Positions 22,096 through 34,292 of a stretch of 64,000 nt of DNA are shown one piece after another. This DNA is from Hofstenia miamia. Lineage: Eukaryota; Xenacoelomorpha; Acoela. Within the stretch, counting starts at the first letter, position 1, and every line of letters starts with the position of its first letter. Location: contig SCFE01000029.1 of NCBI GenBank assembly GCA_004352715.1, forward strand, positions 480,979 through 544,978, read 5' to 3'. Position numbers and translations under genes: made by a program. The notes below the pieces were generated by a model that did not search any database, was not told where the DNA came from, and saw nothing but the letters and a program-made list of their open reading frames with translations.

Positions 22096-22209
22096 TTCCA
22101 TTACCTCACTACAACACCCCCCGTCATTATCAACGAGCTGGCAAGGGTAAAAGGTCCCCTTTAGACCAATCAAAATAAAGTGGAACCTTGTCTCCGCCTC
22201 CATAACTAC
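22096..22209 (-). repeat. About 115-bp interspersed repeat, copy 2
   Basis: Minus-strand counterpart of 16226-16342; begins GGAGGCGGAGACAAGG and contains CCCTTGCCAGCTCGT. It follows the end of the LINE reverse-transcriptase remnant. Confidence 0.6.
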
Positions 22210-23530
22210 TGTTCTATGATTGTCTAAGCAATATTTTAGAGGATAGAAATTTAGATTTGTTGTATAGAACAATATTATTAAATATTTTAAAGAAAGAATT
22301 AATTGAATTTTTGCTGTGGTTAGAAGCTGTTGTGATACATTGCTAAAAGCCTTAATTGGAATAGCCATTTTCTTAACACTAGTTATTTGTTTTGTAAAAT
22401 TAAGTTGAGAATCAAAAGTTATACCTAAATATTTAAAATAATTAACTTGTTCTATGTATATGTCACTAAATTTTCATTTAAATTGGGAATTATTTGTGAA
22501 ATTTTTGTTAGATATAGGTCTAATTGTGCAAAATTGAGTTTTAGATGGATTTATTTTTAATTTTTTTTGAAGCAAAAATATTGTGCAAGAAGAGTGCAAT
22601 TTTCTTTAAGAACTGTTATAGCAATTTAAGGCGACTTATGTTAACTAAATAGCATAGTATCATCAGCATATTTTATAACATTACATGTGGTATGATTGTT
22701 CAAGTCATTTACATAAATATTGAATAGTATTGTTCCCAAAATTGTTCCTTGTGGAACACCATTTTTAATAAAAATCCAGTCCTAGAGAATTCCATTTAGT
22801 TTAACTCTTTGTTTACAATTATGGACATAGCTGCTTTTTAGGCCTGCACTTTTGTCTGAGAAGCCCAGAATTTCTATTTTTTTTAATTAATATGTGGTGG
22901 TCGATAGAGTCAAATACTTTTGATATATCTAGCCATGCAACTGCTGAACACTCATCACTATTTATGCTATTTCTCTAATTTTTGGTAGCTGTTAACAAAG
23001 CATCATTTGTAGAAATATATTTACGAAAACATATTGATTTTGAGAGTACAAATTATGTGTACATAAATGTTTGATTGTTTAATTGAAAAGAAGTCTTTCA
23101 AAAATTTTACTAATTGGCGATGTAACAGAAATCGGTCTATAGTTCAAACAATTTTTTCGGTTATCTTTTTATAAATAAAGGACTAATATTTGGCAATTTT
23201 AATTGTTCAGGAAAAGTTGAATGTCTAATGCACGTGTTTATAATGTATGAAAGTGGCTCAGCTATAATATCTGAAGCAATTTTTAGAGACCAAGTTGGGA
23301 TAATGGAAGGACCACTTGAAATGTATTTAAAAAATAGAATAGATTCGATAATTTCAAACTTAGTCACGAATCTGAAAGAGAAAGGTGGGGATATAGGTTG
23401 AACTTGATTGATCTTAAAGGGAGTATTTACACCAACAAAATTGCCTAAGTTGCAAAATACTTCATTAAATATGTTACTGATGACCTTATTGTTAATGATT
23501 ACCTTTATAATTTATTTTTCATTGTTTATT
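22210..23530 (-). pseudogene. CR1/Jockey-like LINE reverse transcriptase remnant
   Basis: Minus strand carries the RT motifs in order but in shifting frames: SGPSIIPTWSLK and FPEQLKLPNISPLF (23161-23367), NYRPISVTSPISKIFERLLF (about 23140-23080), GVPQGTILG..LFNIYVNDL (about 22775-22710), then KYADDTMLF (about 22685-22650) with the catalytic YADD. A damaged C-terminal region runs to about 22210. Many stops; 5' part (endonuclease) is absent. It is a dead, 5'-truncated copy. Confidence 0.8.
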
Positions 23531-23849
23531 TGTTTCCTATATAATAAACTATTTATAAAGTCTCACCTACCTTCTTGAGAAGAGATGTTTTGATATTCAG
23601 AATGGCAACCCCAAATTACAAAAAATTCTGCTTCAAAATCTATTTGTGATATCCTAATTCCCCATATTTGGTTTATGACCATTTTCATAGTACTAAGCCA
23701 CACCACCATGGCCAAGTATTTTTAATCGCTTACCTTATTCCTTCGAAAATAAAAAAATCATTTTTTAAATATCTACTGCTATTACAAATAATAGGAATCT
23801 AAAAAAAGATGATGCCACTAAAGCTTTTTCAAACCCAATATGTCATGCA

Positions 23850-23886
<37 letters not shown>

Positions 23887-24974
23887 ATCAAAATTGCACT
23901 CCTTCCAGTGAAAGTGTAAAGCCTATGGATGGTAAATCAAATCAAGATCTTATTTGTACTATTAAATAGAATCGAATTTCATAAAGCTTAAAAAATTCAT
24001 GATAATTAATTTTTCAAAATGAACATCCAACAAATTGGGGATTTGCAGATTGCACTTTGCAGTCCTTTGAAATGAATTTTACTAATTATGAAACGGTTAG
24101 ACAAGTTAATGAACATTAATCGAAGCACAGACAGTAAGAATAATTCAGCAAATGATAGAATAGAATATCTTACTAAGTGTAGTACTTCGGCATAATTAAA
24201 CATCTCAACAAAAGCTGTTAATACTACAATTAATGTGTCAATAAAAACATGAAGTACAAAAAACAATAAAACACAACAACAAAATCATGGATGCAGAATG
24301 TACAGTTTACCCAGTTTATTGCTAATTATTTTAACTAATGATATTTTTTGAAAAACTGAAATCCTTTCCTTGACGTAGAACCGAGTTTAGGGATATGTGA
24401 AATAGTTTTAATTCCCATTGGCATATATACATGTACATACAGGCTTATTGTCGATGGTATCTTTTTCAAAACGCTAAAAATATATTGTATCGATAATGAT
24501 TACGGCCAAGATATGTTATCTAGATAATCTAAATAATTTTCATTAAAAATATATGCATGTAGCATGGAGCTGTAGAGTATTGTAATTTACATTATCTCTC
24601 TTGCAAAATAGTAATTTTACAGATTTAGTAAAAAGTACTATAAAAGTCAACATGACAATGCAGGTATGCTTTGCGAAAATTTGGGAAATTATTCATTCTG
24701 TTTTGTAGCATCAAATGTTATTTTATAAAAATGAGGTTATTTTGTCGTCCAAAAAGATAAGGTAGCAGCATCATAAAAATAACAAAATGGTTCTTGACTT
24801 AAATTCACGATTTTTTAATTCTCATGAGTGAATTTGTGCTTTAAAAATGGGAAAAATCGTATCCCCAGTAATACCTCAGTTATACCAAACATTATATTAA
24901 GAGGTTACCGAGCCGATAATCTGCTGTATAAGATAACATTGTTTAATTAGAAAATAAAAGAAGCGTACTTATTA
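23531..24974. other. AT-rich stretch with a TA array
   Basis: Contains a (TA)n tract at 23851-23882. No gene recognised on either strand. Confidence 0.5.
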
Positions 24975-25644
24975 CAGTCGGATCCGGAGGATAATTTAAA
25001 CTTTTTGGGACTGACAAATCTTGTCCAAATTATTCAAAGTTTGAATTATCCGAATTTTGACATCTATAAAGCAAATTATTTTTAAAACGTGGATGTTGTA
25101 GATTTTGAAATGCCATAGTGAGCAGCAATTTCAGTCATGGTATGCAAACGATAAAACCTTTGTTGTTTAACTAACTATAGCCGCAATATGATAGGATAAT
25201 TTTGAAATAATTTGAATTCCACCAATGTGGTTTTTTATCTTAATTGGTTTCACAACAAAAGTTGTATCGGTTGCGCCCTACCTCCAACTTTGTTGCATGT
25301 GAGCATAGGTTTTGAGAGTTATATGATACTGACATGAATTCAACTTGTCTAAACGAGTTGTATTACACTGCGTATTTTGGTGTGAGGCAATTATAGCAAA
25401 TACCAGGTGTGAAATAATACACATTATCTAGTCTAGCCATTTTATATAAGAGATTAAATTATAATCCACGTAATATTTATGAAAGAATATTTAAAGGAAT
25501 ATAATTTTACCCTTATTATAAAATTTATAATTTTCGTACTATTATGAGTGTGAATTAATCATATTTTTCGCCTTATTTTCAATTGCATTTGTATGTGACT
25601 TGGAATTTTGTTCGAATTAAGTAGAAGTTTGAATTATCCGACTG
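24975..25644. mobile_element. Tigger/pogo-like MITE, 670 bp
   Basis: The left end CAGTCGGATCCGGAGGATAA (preceded by TA) and the right end (complement CAGTCGGATAATTCAAACTT) form terminal inverted repeats with a short insertion in the left arm. TIRs starting CAGT and carrying a GATAA-type block are typical of Tigger/pogo elements. No transposase frame inside. The right flank is CA rather than TA, consistent with one mutation. Confidence 0.6.
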
Positions 25645-25899
25645 CACCTAAAGACATCAAATGTATCTTATATGCTCCTGTTATTTGTAAGAATGTTGAA
25701 ATTTCTCATGTAATTTTAGGTAGAAAAAAACAACACATGTTGCATGATCTAGCATCCGGATTTTTAGACCGTAGACCGCAAACCGCATGAATAGACCGAA
25801 GATGCTATTATTTAACATTTCTCAATATTAGCGGCGTTTAGTGTTTTGCAAAATCAGTTGCTTCTCAGAGATTGTTACTGATCAAATTATACGTAAAAT

Positions 25900-26330
25900 T
25901 TCGCAAAGTAAGTCGCCTTTATTGTAGATAAGACCAGTGAAATCTTTGTTTGGCGTTGCATAAGCAGCACCAGTTAAATGGAAAGCTTTATTGGATTTGT
26001 TGATTTGACTTCTGATAAATCTGCAGGATTTTGAACGCAACCAAAAGTTAATTGCAGACTAATGATGATGCTGCGGTTACGGCTTCAACAATAAATTACC
26101 TGCAGAAAAGGCTTTAAGATGCATGTGGAAATGTGTTGTTTGTTCATTGTTATTCACATGTATTAAATTTTGTTGTGGAAGATTGCTTCAAATTCCACGA
26201 AGTATGTAAAATGAGTTTTTCAATTAACAAGAATCGCGTAACTTTTTATCATTATTTAAGGAGAACAGTAACGTTAGATGTCTTCTACGATTCATTGTTA
26301 CATGATGGCGTTTTTCATTTTAAATATTGA
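25900..26330 (+). pseudogene. hAT-type transposase remnant
   Basis: Shifting plus-strand frames read ESFIGFVDLTSDKSAGF (about 25980-26033) and then FVHCYSHVLNFVVEDCFKFH (26136-26196). The HCxxHxLNFVV signature matches hAT/ZMYM-like transposases (DUF4371 region). Short, with stops, so long dead. Moderate support from two motifs in the right order and spacing. Confidence 0.45.
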
Positions 26331-27864
26331 TAACTGATGATTTTACTAAAATTATTCCATTGCATTCTGAAGCACTGAAATTTTATGGATAGTGAAACCG
26401 TTTGTCAATCATCAGGTTTTCTTCACAGCAGTAGCTACGGTAAAATTTGCTTTCTTTTTGTGCTTTATTCAGTATTTGCAAGAAATGATAGAGTATGTAT
26501 TTTTTTCAAAAAAATTTTTTGATGATCAAAACTTTCATGAAATAATTCTACATTCGGGAAAAATTTTTAGTACTGAGTGTGAGTATTTTGATTTGATTTA
26601 CTAAATGATTATATTTTTAAACGATGAATGAAATGTCTTTATTTTGACTGAGTGCAGACAGCTTTTCAATCAAATATTTGACGTAACTACAACGCAAATA
26701 AATCACAATTCTAGCAATCAGATAATTTCAAGTTCTTAAAACTTTTTTCATTATGGAAAAGCTTCGACGTTATAGGAAAATGTTTTCTGAAGTATTTAAA
26801 AGCCTACAAACCCACTTTACTTTATTTATTAGTAGTTGTGATGTACATGTACACAATTGCTGGCTTTCATGATAATCACTTTGGTTATTATAAAACGTCT
26901 TTATAATTTTAATCTTTTAATTTGTCGTTGTCATTTTATGTGTTCTATGGTAGTTACCACCAGCAAGTCTAAGGAAACCTTTTTAAGAAATATCATTTAC
27001 CATCAATGACTTACCATTTCAACTTTTCTTTCAAAAGAGAAACACGTGGATATATCATTGATGTCTGATTAAATTTCATCATCACTATTCAAAGAGTTCC
27101 TCATTGTTGAGGTAAAAGATTAAGTCTAATTTTAGGATATTGATGGTGGTTCAGGACACTGATTCATTATATATATATATATATATATATATATACAAAT
27201 GTATATATCCCAATAAATGCAAATTCAAATCTTCCGCATGACCGGGTTCTATTTTTCGTTTATAAAAAATACACCATTTTACTCTCTATACTTGCCTGAT
27301 TCAAATAGCAACTTTCGTAAGCGCATTTGGCAAAAAAATGGTATTTGAAAGGACTAATCCTGACACAAATTTTCAAATTTGGATTATAACCAATTTCAAC
27401 AAACGCTGTTTTTGTGCTTCCTATAGATGGTTTAAGAATATCATGTGTAGATTTACACAAGAATTTGCCATTAAGATAATAATATACATGTATCAATGAA
27501 ATGCTGTTTTTAAATGTACAAATAACTTTGAAAAGTATTATCGAGAAAACTCTCTTCGTTTACAGTATAAGATAGCAAGTGGCTACAGTAATTCAAAAAT
27601 TTCCTTTTTGAGAATAGTATTAAATTATTATTATCAGTTATTTACCTGTCAAGAATCTCTCATTCTATTTTAGCTAACATGTTTTATCTATATTAAAAAT
27701 TTTAATTTAAAATACATACTAATCCATGCAAGTTGGATTTGTGAGGTGAATTCACTTTTGGGAATTTCAGATTAAACTCCAGTCTTGTTCTCAAATAAAT
27801 TACAATTTCACTTCTAGCTCTTAAAATCTAATTTTATATTCATTATCTATACATATATATATAT
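26331..27864. other. No recognised gene; TA array near 27170
   Basis: AT-rich sequence with a (TA)n tract at 27168-27196 and another reaching the gap at 27865. Possible further decayed hAT sequence to about 26600, not supportable. Confidence 0.4.
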
Positions 27865-28864
27865 NNNNNNNNNNNNNNNNNNNNNNNNNNNNNNNNNNNN
27901 NNNNNNNNNNNNNNNNNNNNNNNNNNNNNNNNNNNNNNNNNNNNNNNNNNNNNNNNNNNNNNNNNNNNNNNNNNNNNNNNNNNNNNNNNNNNNNNNNNNN
28001 NNNNNNNNNNNNNNNNNNNNNNNNNNNNNNNNNNNNNNNNNNNNNNNNNNNNNNNNNNNNNNNNNNNNNNNNNNNNNNNNNNNNNNNNNNNNNNNNNNNN
28101 NNNNNNNNNNNNNNNNNNNNNNNNNNNNNNNNNNNNNNNNNNNNNNNNNNNNNNNNNNNNNNNNNNNNNNNNNNNNNNNNNNNNNNNNNNNNNNNNNNNN
28201 NNNNNNNNNNNNNNNNNNNNNNNNNNNNNNNNNNNNNNNNNNNNNNNNNNNNNNNNNNNNNNNNNNNNNNNNNNNNNNNNNNNNNNNNNNNNNNNNNNNN
28301 NNNNNNNNNNNNNNNNNNNNNNNNNNNNNNNNNNNNNNNNNNNNNNNNNNNNNNNNNNNNNNNNNNNNNNNNNNNNNNNNNNNNNNNNNNNNNNNNNNNN
28401 NNNNNNNNNNNNNNNNNNNNNNNNNNNNNNNNNNNNNNNNNNNNNNNNNNNNNNNNNNNNNNNNNNNNNNNNNNNNNNNNNNNNNNNNNNNNNNNNNNNN
28501 NNNNNNNNNNNNNNNNNNNNNNNNNNNNNNNNNNNNNNNNNNNNNNNNNNNNNNNNNNNNNNNNNNNNNNNNNNNNNNNNNNNNNNNNNNNNNNNNNNNN
28601 NNNNNNNNNNNNNNNNNNNNNNNNNNNNNNNNNNNNNNNNNNNNNNNNNNNNNNNNNNNNNNNNNNNNNNNNNNNNNNNNNNNNNNNNNNNNNNNNNNNN
28701 NNNNNNNNNNNNNNNNNNNNNNNNNNNNNNNNNNNNNNNNNNNNNNNNNNNNNNNNNNNNNNNNNNNNNNNNNNNNNNNNNNNNNNNNNNNNNNNNNNNN
28801 NNNNNNNNNNNNNNNNNNNNNNNNNNNNNNNNNNNNNNNNNNNNNNNNNNNNNNNNNNNNNNNN
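27865..28864. other. Assembly gap, exactly 1000 N
   Basis: Placeholder-length gap starting directly at a TATATA tract, so true size is unknown. Confidence 0.95.
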
Positions 28865-29401
28865 TGCTGACAAGTCTTTAATATGTTGCTTCTCTTCAAT
28901 GATCATCTTATTGTACTTTCGTTTACTTTCAGGCGATTTTCTGTCTGAAGCCTGTTTGCAATTTTCTTTGCAGAAATGAAAGGATTTCAAAGGGCGATTG
29001 AAGAAACTTTTCTGGCTACGTTGCTCTTAATTTTTCGTGGTCGCCCACTTCCCGGCTTTCGATCTTCGTGTTCGCCATTTTGAATCTTCTTTAATTTCCT
29101 ATAGTGTGTAGCTCTTGATATTTGTGAGATGTTGTATAAGTATTGAATATTGTTGCACGTTGACATAGCGAGCTAGCGAGGTCTACGTTTAGCAACATGC
29201 GTTCACGTTTCTGTTGTTAAAAATACCCGTCAAAATTGTAAGTCACAAATGAAAACACACAGTTCTGACTTAATGCTCAGAATGCTTATTTAGCGAGCTG
29301 CAATTTTTGTCTAATAAACTTTGCTCAAAAATCAGTAGTTTTGACGGGACAGAGAATGAAAGCAATACTATCAGAGTCTCATTTTTTTGCCCGATACTAT
29401 A
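28865..29401 (-). mobile_element. Tc1-type element, right-end half (duplicate contig)
   Basis: The minus strand begins the transposase (CNNIQYLYNISQISRATHY, then GSGRPRK). The right TIR GCCCGATACTA with TA at about 29400 equals that of the full element at 35530-36821. It is cut by the gap on the left. Confidence 0.8.
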
Positions 29402-30360
29402 TAATAATAGAAAAAGAAGAATTGATTTAACCAAAATTAATGGTGCCTACAAAGGTAAAATAACATATTTACAAACAAAAAAGGGAAAGAGAAATAGAGT
29501 GAAAATTAGATGCGAGGATGACAAGAGGAGCAAATGTCAGAAAGAAAATTAGTTGTATTTAGATGTTTGGAATTCTAGCAGGTGACTACAAATCGAGTTC
29601 AAGATTAGAAATGATGAAATTCGCTGATGGAAGTATACAATAGAAAAAGTTATTGGTACAGGTAGCTTTGTGTAAATGAGGTAAAAGAATGCGAACTTTA
29701 GAAGATGATCGTGATCCACTCATAGAGAGAAAGAATTTTACGAAATCAAATAGATCGAAATTATAGAAGCCGAGTAGCAATTTATTGAGAAAATATTGAT
29801 CAAGGAATTTGAGGTATAACGAGATGGGCAAAAGCCTTGTTTTTAAAAGATGAAGGAAAGTTATATTTGATGAGTAGATCCATAAAAAAAGCACTAAGAC
29901 TATAGGACCTAAAGAGTGTTAATTTGGAGGAGGGGTTAGAAGAAGGCATAGTGGATTTGATAAAGTAAAAGGTAGAAGAGAATTTTAGCTTTTTGAGAAA
30001 TATATATATATATATATATATAGACCAGGAAAGAGAGGGAAAGAGAACTGAAACTCAAAATACCAAGATCAAGAACATAAGGTTTGAAGGGATCATTGAC
30101 GTTATTTAAAAAGAAATCAGGCAGAGACTGGTTTTTTGGAGGAGGAAAATAAGAAGAGACCTTCAGATTTTAAGGTGTTGAAAGGAAGACCATTGGGAAA
30201 TGACCATAAAGGGGCTCGAATATCTTAGAGGTCGGAAGAAAATATGCGTGTGTCATAAGTAGGGCAATCAAAAGTCATAAAAGTCATATTTTTTCCTTTT
30301 ACAGTCTGTTTAAAAGTAGAGGATTTTCAAACCTGGAGTGCAGTTAAATAGGAAGTCATA
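28865..30360. repeat. Duplicate of 36310-37399, direct orientation (probable haplotig)
   Basis: Matches the transposase N-terminal part, right TIR and downstream flank of the Tc1 element at 35530-36821 almost base for base, with scattered SNPs. About 365 bases (29811-30175, including a TA tract) have no counterpart at 37237, where the other copy has a single N. Both sides are bounded by 1000-N gaps. Confidence 0.85.
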
Positions 30361-31360
30361 NNNNNNNNNNNNNNNNNNNNNNNNNNNNNNNNNNNNNNNN
30401 NNNNNNNNNNNNNNNNNNNNNNNNNNNNNNNNNNNNNNNNNNNNNNNNNNNNNNNNNNNNNNNNNNNNNNNNNNNNNNNNNNNNNNNNNNNNNNNNNNNN
30501 NNNNNNNNNNNNNNNNNNNNNNNNNNNNNNNNNNNNNNNNNNNNNNNNNNNNNNNNNNNNNNNNNNNNNNNNNNNNNNNNNNNNNNNNNNNNNNNNNNNN
30601 NNNNNNNNNNNNNNNNNNNNNNNNNNNNNNNNNNNNNNNNNNNNNNNNNNNNNNNNNNNNNNNNNNNNNNNNNNNNNNNNNNNNNNNNNNNNNNNNNNNN
30701 NNNNNNNNNNNNNNNNNNNNNNNNNNNNNNNNNNNNNNNNNNNNNNNNNNNNNNNNNNNNNNNNNNNNNNNNNNNNNNNNNNNNNNNNNNNNNNNNNNNN
30801 NNNNNNNNNNNNNNNNNNNNNNNNNNNNNNNNNNNNNNNNNNNNNNNNNNNNNNNNNNNNNNNNNNNNNNNNNNNNNNNNNNNNNNNNNNNNNNNNNNNN
30901 NNNNNNNNNNNNNNNNNNNNNNNNNNNNNNNNNNNNNNNNNNNNNNNNNNNNNNNNNNNNNNNNNNNNNNNNNNNNNNNNNNNNNNNNNNNNNNNNNNNN
31001 NNNNNNNNNNNNNNNNNNNNNNNNNNNNNNNNNNNNNNNNNNNNNNNNNNNNNNNNNNNNNNNNNNNNNNNNNNNNNNNNNNNNNNNNNNNNNNNNNNNN
31101 NNNNNNNNNNNNNNNNNNNNNNNNNNNNNNNNNNNNNNNNNNNNNNNNNNNNNNNNNNNNNNNNNNNNNNNNNNNNNNNNNNNNNNNNNNNNNNNNNNNN
31201 NNNNNNNNNNNNNNNNNNNNNNNNNNNNNNNNNNNNNNNNNNNNNNNNNNNNNNNNNNNNNNNNNNNNNNNNNNNNNNNNNNNNNNNNNNNNNNNNNNNN
31301 NNNNNNNNNNNNNNNNNNNNNNNNNNNNNNNNNNNNNNNNNNNNNNNNNNNNNNNNNNNN
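30361..31360. other. Assembly gap, exactly 1000 N
   Basis: Fixed-length gap between two contigs that match the same locus in opposite orientations. Confidence 0.95.
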
Positions 31361-31899
31361 AAAAACTGATAGTTTGGGGAGCATTTTTGTTGAGGGGTAT
31401 CTACCTCCAAATCATGGATGGCCCTGGAAACATCAATAGTCCAAAATATTGCCAAATGTTACAAGAGTTCATCCCTTATGCTGATGCTTTATATCTGGAA
31501 CACTGGATCTTGTAACAAGAAAGCACATGAAGGGGAATACAGTCCAAATATTGCAATGGCCCCGAACTCAGCATACCTATCACCAATTAAAAATGTCTGG
31601 TGCATTCTCAAAGACTTTGTGGAGAAAACATATCCAAAAAATTTGGAAGATTTGAAGCAGTATGTAATGGAAAGTCAAGAGATGGTGACATCAGAAGTGA
31701 GGTTCAATTTGGTCATGTCAATTTTACAAAGACTCTGACAAGATATCCTTAGCAGAGGAAAACACATTGATCTTTAGTAAATGTAGTTAAAAGCACTTTG
31801 TCTGACCTTTAAGTTCATATACTACTTACAATTTTAAGGTTTTCAGTTACCGAGATAATTCAAGTATTTTCAGTCTCTTTATTTTAGCCCGATAGTATA
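31361..31899 (+). mobile_element. Tc1-type element, C-terminal half (inverted duplicate contig)
   Basis: Plus-strand frames match the C-terminal half of the transposase at 35650-36110: LIVWGAFLLRGIYLQIMDGP, LQEFIPYADALY, SPIKNVW and KTYPKNLEDLKQYVMESQEM. It ends in the left TIR (GCCCGATAGTA) followed by TA at 31898-31899. Confidence 0.8.
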
Positions 31900-31955
31900 G
31901 TTATGTTGATCCACTCTTCTAGACAGATAATTCCTCCAAAATCAGCTCTTGTGAA

Positions 31956-31997
31956 ATCGCATCATTTTCAGGGTGAATCGCATCATTTTCAGGGTGG
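31956..31997. repeat. 21-bp unit repeated twice
   Basis: ATCGCATCATTTTCAGGGTG(A) occurs twice in tandem. The counterpart near 35460 has only one unit, so this is a length difference between the two copies of the locus. Confidence 0.8.
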
Positions 31998-32286
31998 TAA
32001 GACTACAATACATCATATACTTAAACACAAGGTTGAATCGAATGTACCACCTTTTTGTATTACAACTAAGCTAAAAATGTTTTAATGTTACTTTACCATA
32101 ACCTTGCACAAAACAAAAATGAAAAACATTGAAAAATATGCTAATTTGATTGAATGAATTGAACTTTTTCACACCGACATTTTATGAAATGAAACTAGTA
32201 TAATCACCTACGAAGTTTATGATGCCGATTATATATTCAAACCATACTGAAAGTAAAATCAACACAAGATATTGTAATTTACAAAC

Positions 32287-32558
32287 CTTTCTTTAGTACA
32301 TTGTGATGCATGAAATAAGCACATAGGACTCCCCGATCATTAGGAAAATGTGAATTGAGTAGACTCAATAGACTCCTTTTCGGAATGTCGACATCATTTT
32401 CAATAAGTGCTTCTATGAGATGTGCTACATTTTCTGCAGGTGCAGTCATTAGAGCAGCAAAGTTCTCCTGAAGTGCACCTGGGTGGGAATCCAAAGCTAA
32501 AAATGTTTCATCCGGAAAGACTTCATTGAATAACTTAGGAAAATGATTTCTTATTGAT
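32287..32558 (-). pseudogene. Duplicate of MPI exon 2 (partial, inverted)
   Basis: The minus strand repeats the 3' 272 bases of MPI exon 2, up to the same splice donor and following intron. It differs from 34889-35161 by two residues (FNEVF for FNQVF, IENDV for IKNDV). It is cut by the 1000-N gap. Because flanking intron and transposon are also duplicated, this is most likely an allelic contig placed in the wrong orientation rather than a second gene. Confidence 0.8.
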
Positions 32559-33558
32559 NNNNNNNNNNNNNNNNNNNNNNNNNNNNNNNNNNNNNNNNNN
32601 NNNNNNNNNNNNNNNNNNNNNNNNNNNNNNNNNNNNNNNNNNNNNNNNNNNNNNNNNNNNNNNNNNNNNNNNNNNNNNNNNNNNNNNNNNNNNNNNNNNN
32701 NNNNNNNNNNNNNNNNNNNNNNNNNNNNNNNNNNNNNNNNNNNNNNNNNNNNNNNNNNNNNNNNNNNNNNNNNNNNNNNNNNNNNNNNNNNNNNNNNNNN
32801 NNNNNNNNNNNNNNNNNNNNNNNNNNNNNNNNNNNNNNNNNNNNNNNNNNNNNNNNNNNNNNNNNNNNNNNNNNNNNNNNNNNNNNNNNNNNNNNNNNNN
32901 NNNNNNNNNNNNNNNNNNNNNNNNNNNNNNNNNNNNNNNNNNNNNNNNNNNNNNNNNNNNNNNNNNNNNNNNNNNNNNNNNNNNNNNNNNNNNNNNNNNN
33001 NNNNNNNNNNNNNNNNNNNNNNNNNNNNNNNNNNNNNNNNNNNNNNNNNNNNNNNNNNNNNNNNNNNNNNNNNNNNNNNNNNNNNNNNNNNNNNNNNNNN
33101 NNNNNNNNNNNNNNNNNNNNNNNNNNNNNNNNNNNNNNNNNNNNNNNNNNNNNNNNNNNNNNNNNNNNNNNNNNNNNNNNNNNNNNNNNNNNNNNNNNNN
33201 NNNNNNNNNNNNNNNNNNNNNNNNNNNNNNNNNNNNNNNNNNNNNNNNNNNNNNNNNNNNNNNNNNNNNNNNNNNNNNNNNNNNNNNNNNNNNNNNNNNN
33301 NNNNNNNNNNNNNNNNNNNNNNNNNNNNNNNNNNNNNNNNNNNNNNNNNNNNNNNNNNNNNNNNNNNNNNNNNNNNNNNNNNNNNNNNNNNNNNNNNNNN
33401 NNNNNNNNNNNNNNNNNNNNNNNNNNNNNNNNNNNNNNNNNNNNNNNNNNNNNNNNNNNNNNNNNNNNNNNNNNNNNNNNNNNNNNNNNNNNNNNNNNNN
33501 NNNNNNNNNNNNNNNNNNNNNNNNNNNNNNNNNNNNNNNNNNNNNNNNNNNNNNNNNN
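32559..33558. other. Assembly gap, exactly 1000 N
   Basis: Fixed-length gap; the right edge is a (TA)n tract. Confidence 0.95.
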
Positions 33559-34292
33559 ATATATATATGTTCTTAGTAGTGTCTTCAAAATGATTTTCCT
33601 GCTCTTGTGTCAAAACCAGACTTAAACTAACCGCTTGTTGGAGTTATTGCAAATCCAAATTAGTACAGAAATTACACTAATTACATGCTGATATATATTT
33701 ATATTTTAAGCACTCAGTTATATCATAATAACACATACATCCTAAATACACCTTTTAACTTTAAGAATGTGATGAGGTGTAAGTACAGCCATTAGGTTAA
33801 ATAACCTAGGCGTAGTAGAAAATATGTTGGTACTTCAAATATGTTGGTACTTCAAAAAATATGCCAAACATATTTTCGTGTATACAAAGTCACCTGTCCT
33901 TCATAAACATTTTGAACTACCGTATAAATGCTATTCTTCTAAGTGATCTATTTATTAATTAAATAACTTCAAGTCATGTATTGCTTTGGTACTTTTCACT
34001 CTTACTTGGCGACATGCTCTTACTTCCTGTTTGTCTCCAACTTTTTTAGAAATTAAATTGCAACGTAATTATTAATAAATGTTTAAATAGATTTTGAAAA
34101 CATGTTCCTTTAATGTTCCATTTAACACATCTGTGCAGTTATATCACGCGGTGAGAAATGTTTGCTTGACTCAAACTAACATTCAATTGATTGCATTATC
34201 TTTTTTAATTGGCATTATTGTTAACTCTTTTTTCAAATATTACATTTGGAAGGCAAAATCATTAGTAAAGTTTTCTCAAATATTTTAGAATT
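33559..34292. other. MPI upstream region
   Basis: Non-coding. It contains a 17-bp unit (AATATGTTGGTACTTCA) twice in tandem at 33821-33854. No clear promoter motif; the MPI 5' UTR or an upstream non-coding exon should lie here. Confidence 0.4.

Larger units (their letters stand above)
31361..32558. repeat. Inverted duplicate of about 34889-36100 (probable haplotig)
   Basis: Reverse-complement counterpart of the region from MPI exon 2 through the C-terminal half of the Tc1-type transposase. Substitutions are sparse (for example two codon changes in the MPI exon). Contained parts are listed separately. Confidence 0.85.

Noticed and set aside
29586-29894. Minus-strand 102-codon frame, repeated at 37007-37315
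   Set aside because: Its repetition comes from the haplotype duplication; a LINE C-terminus was considered but the WNxLP motif is missing.
32287-32558. A second, inverted MPI gene
   Set aside because: Intron and transposon flanks are duplicated with it and the contig is bounded by 1000-N gaps, so an allelic contig is more likely.
27821-33613. Long open frames crossing the N gaps (27.8-29.0, 30.3-31.5 and 32.3-33.6 kb)
   Set aside because: They are open only because N runs are read as unknown residues; only the real MPI-exon and transposon parts were kept.
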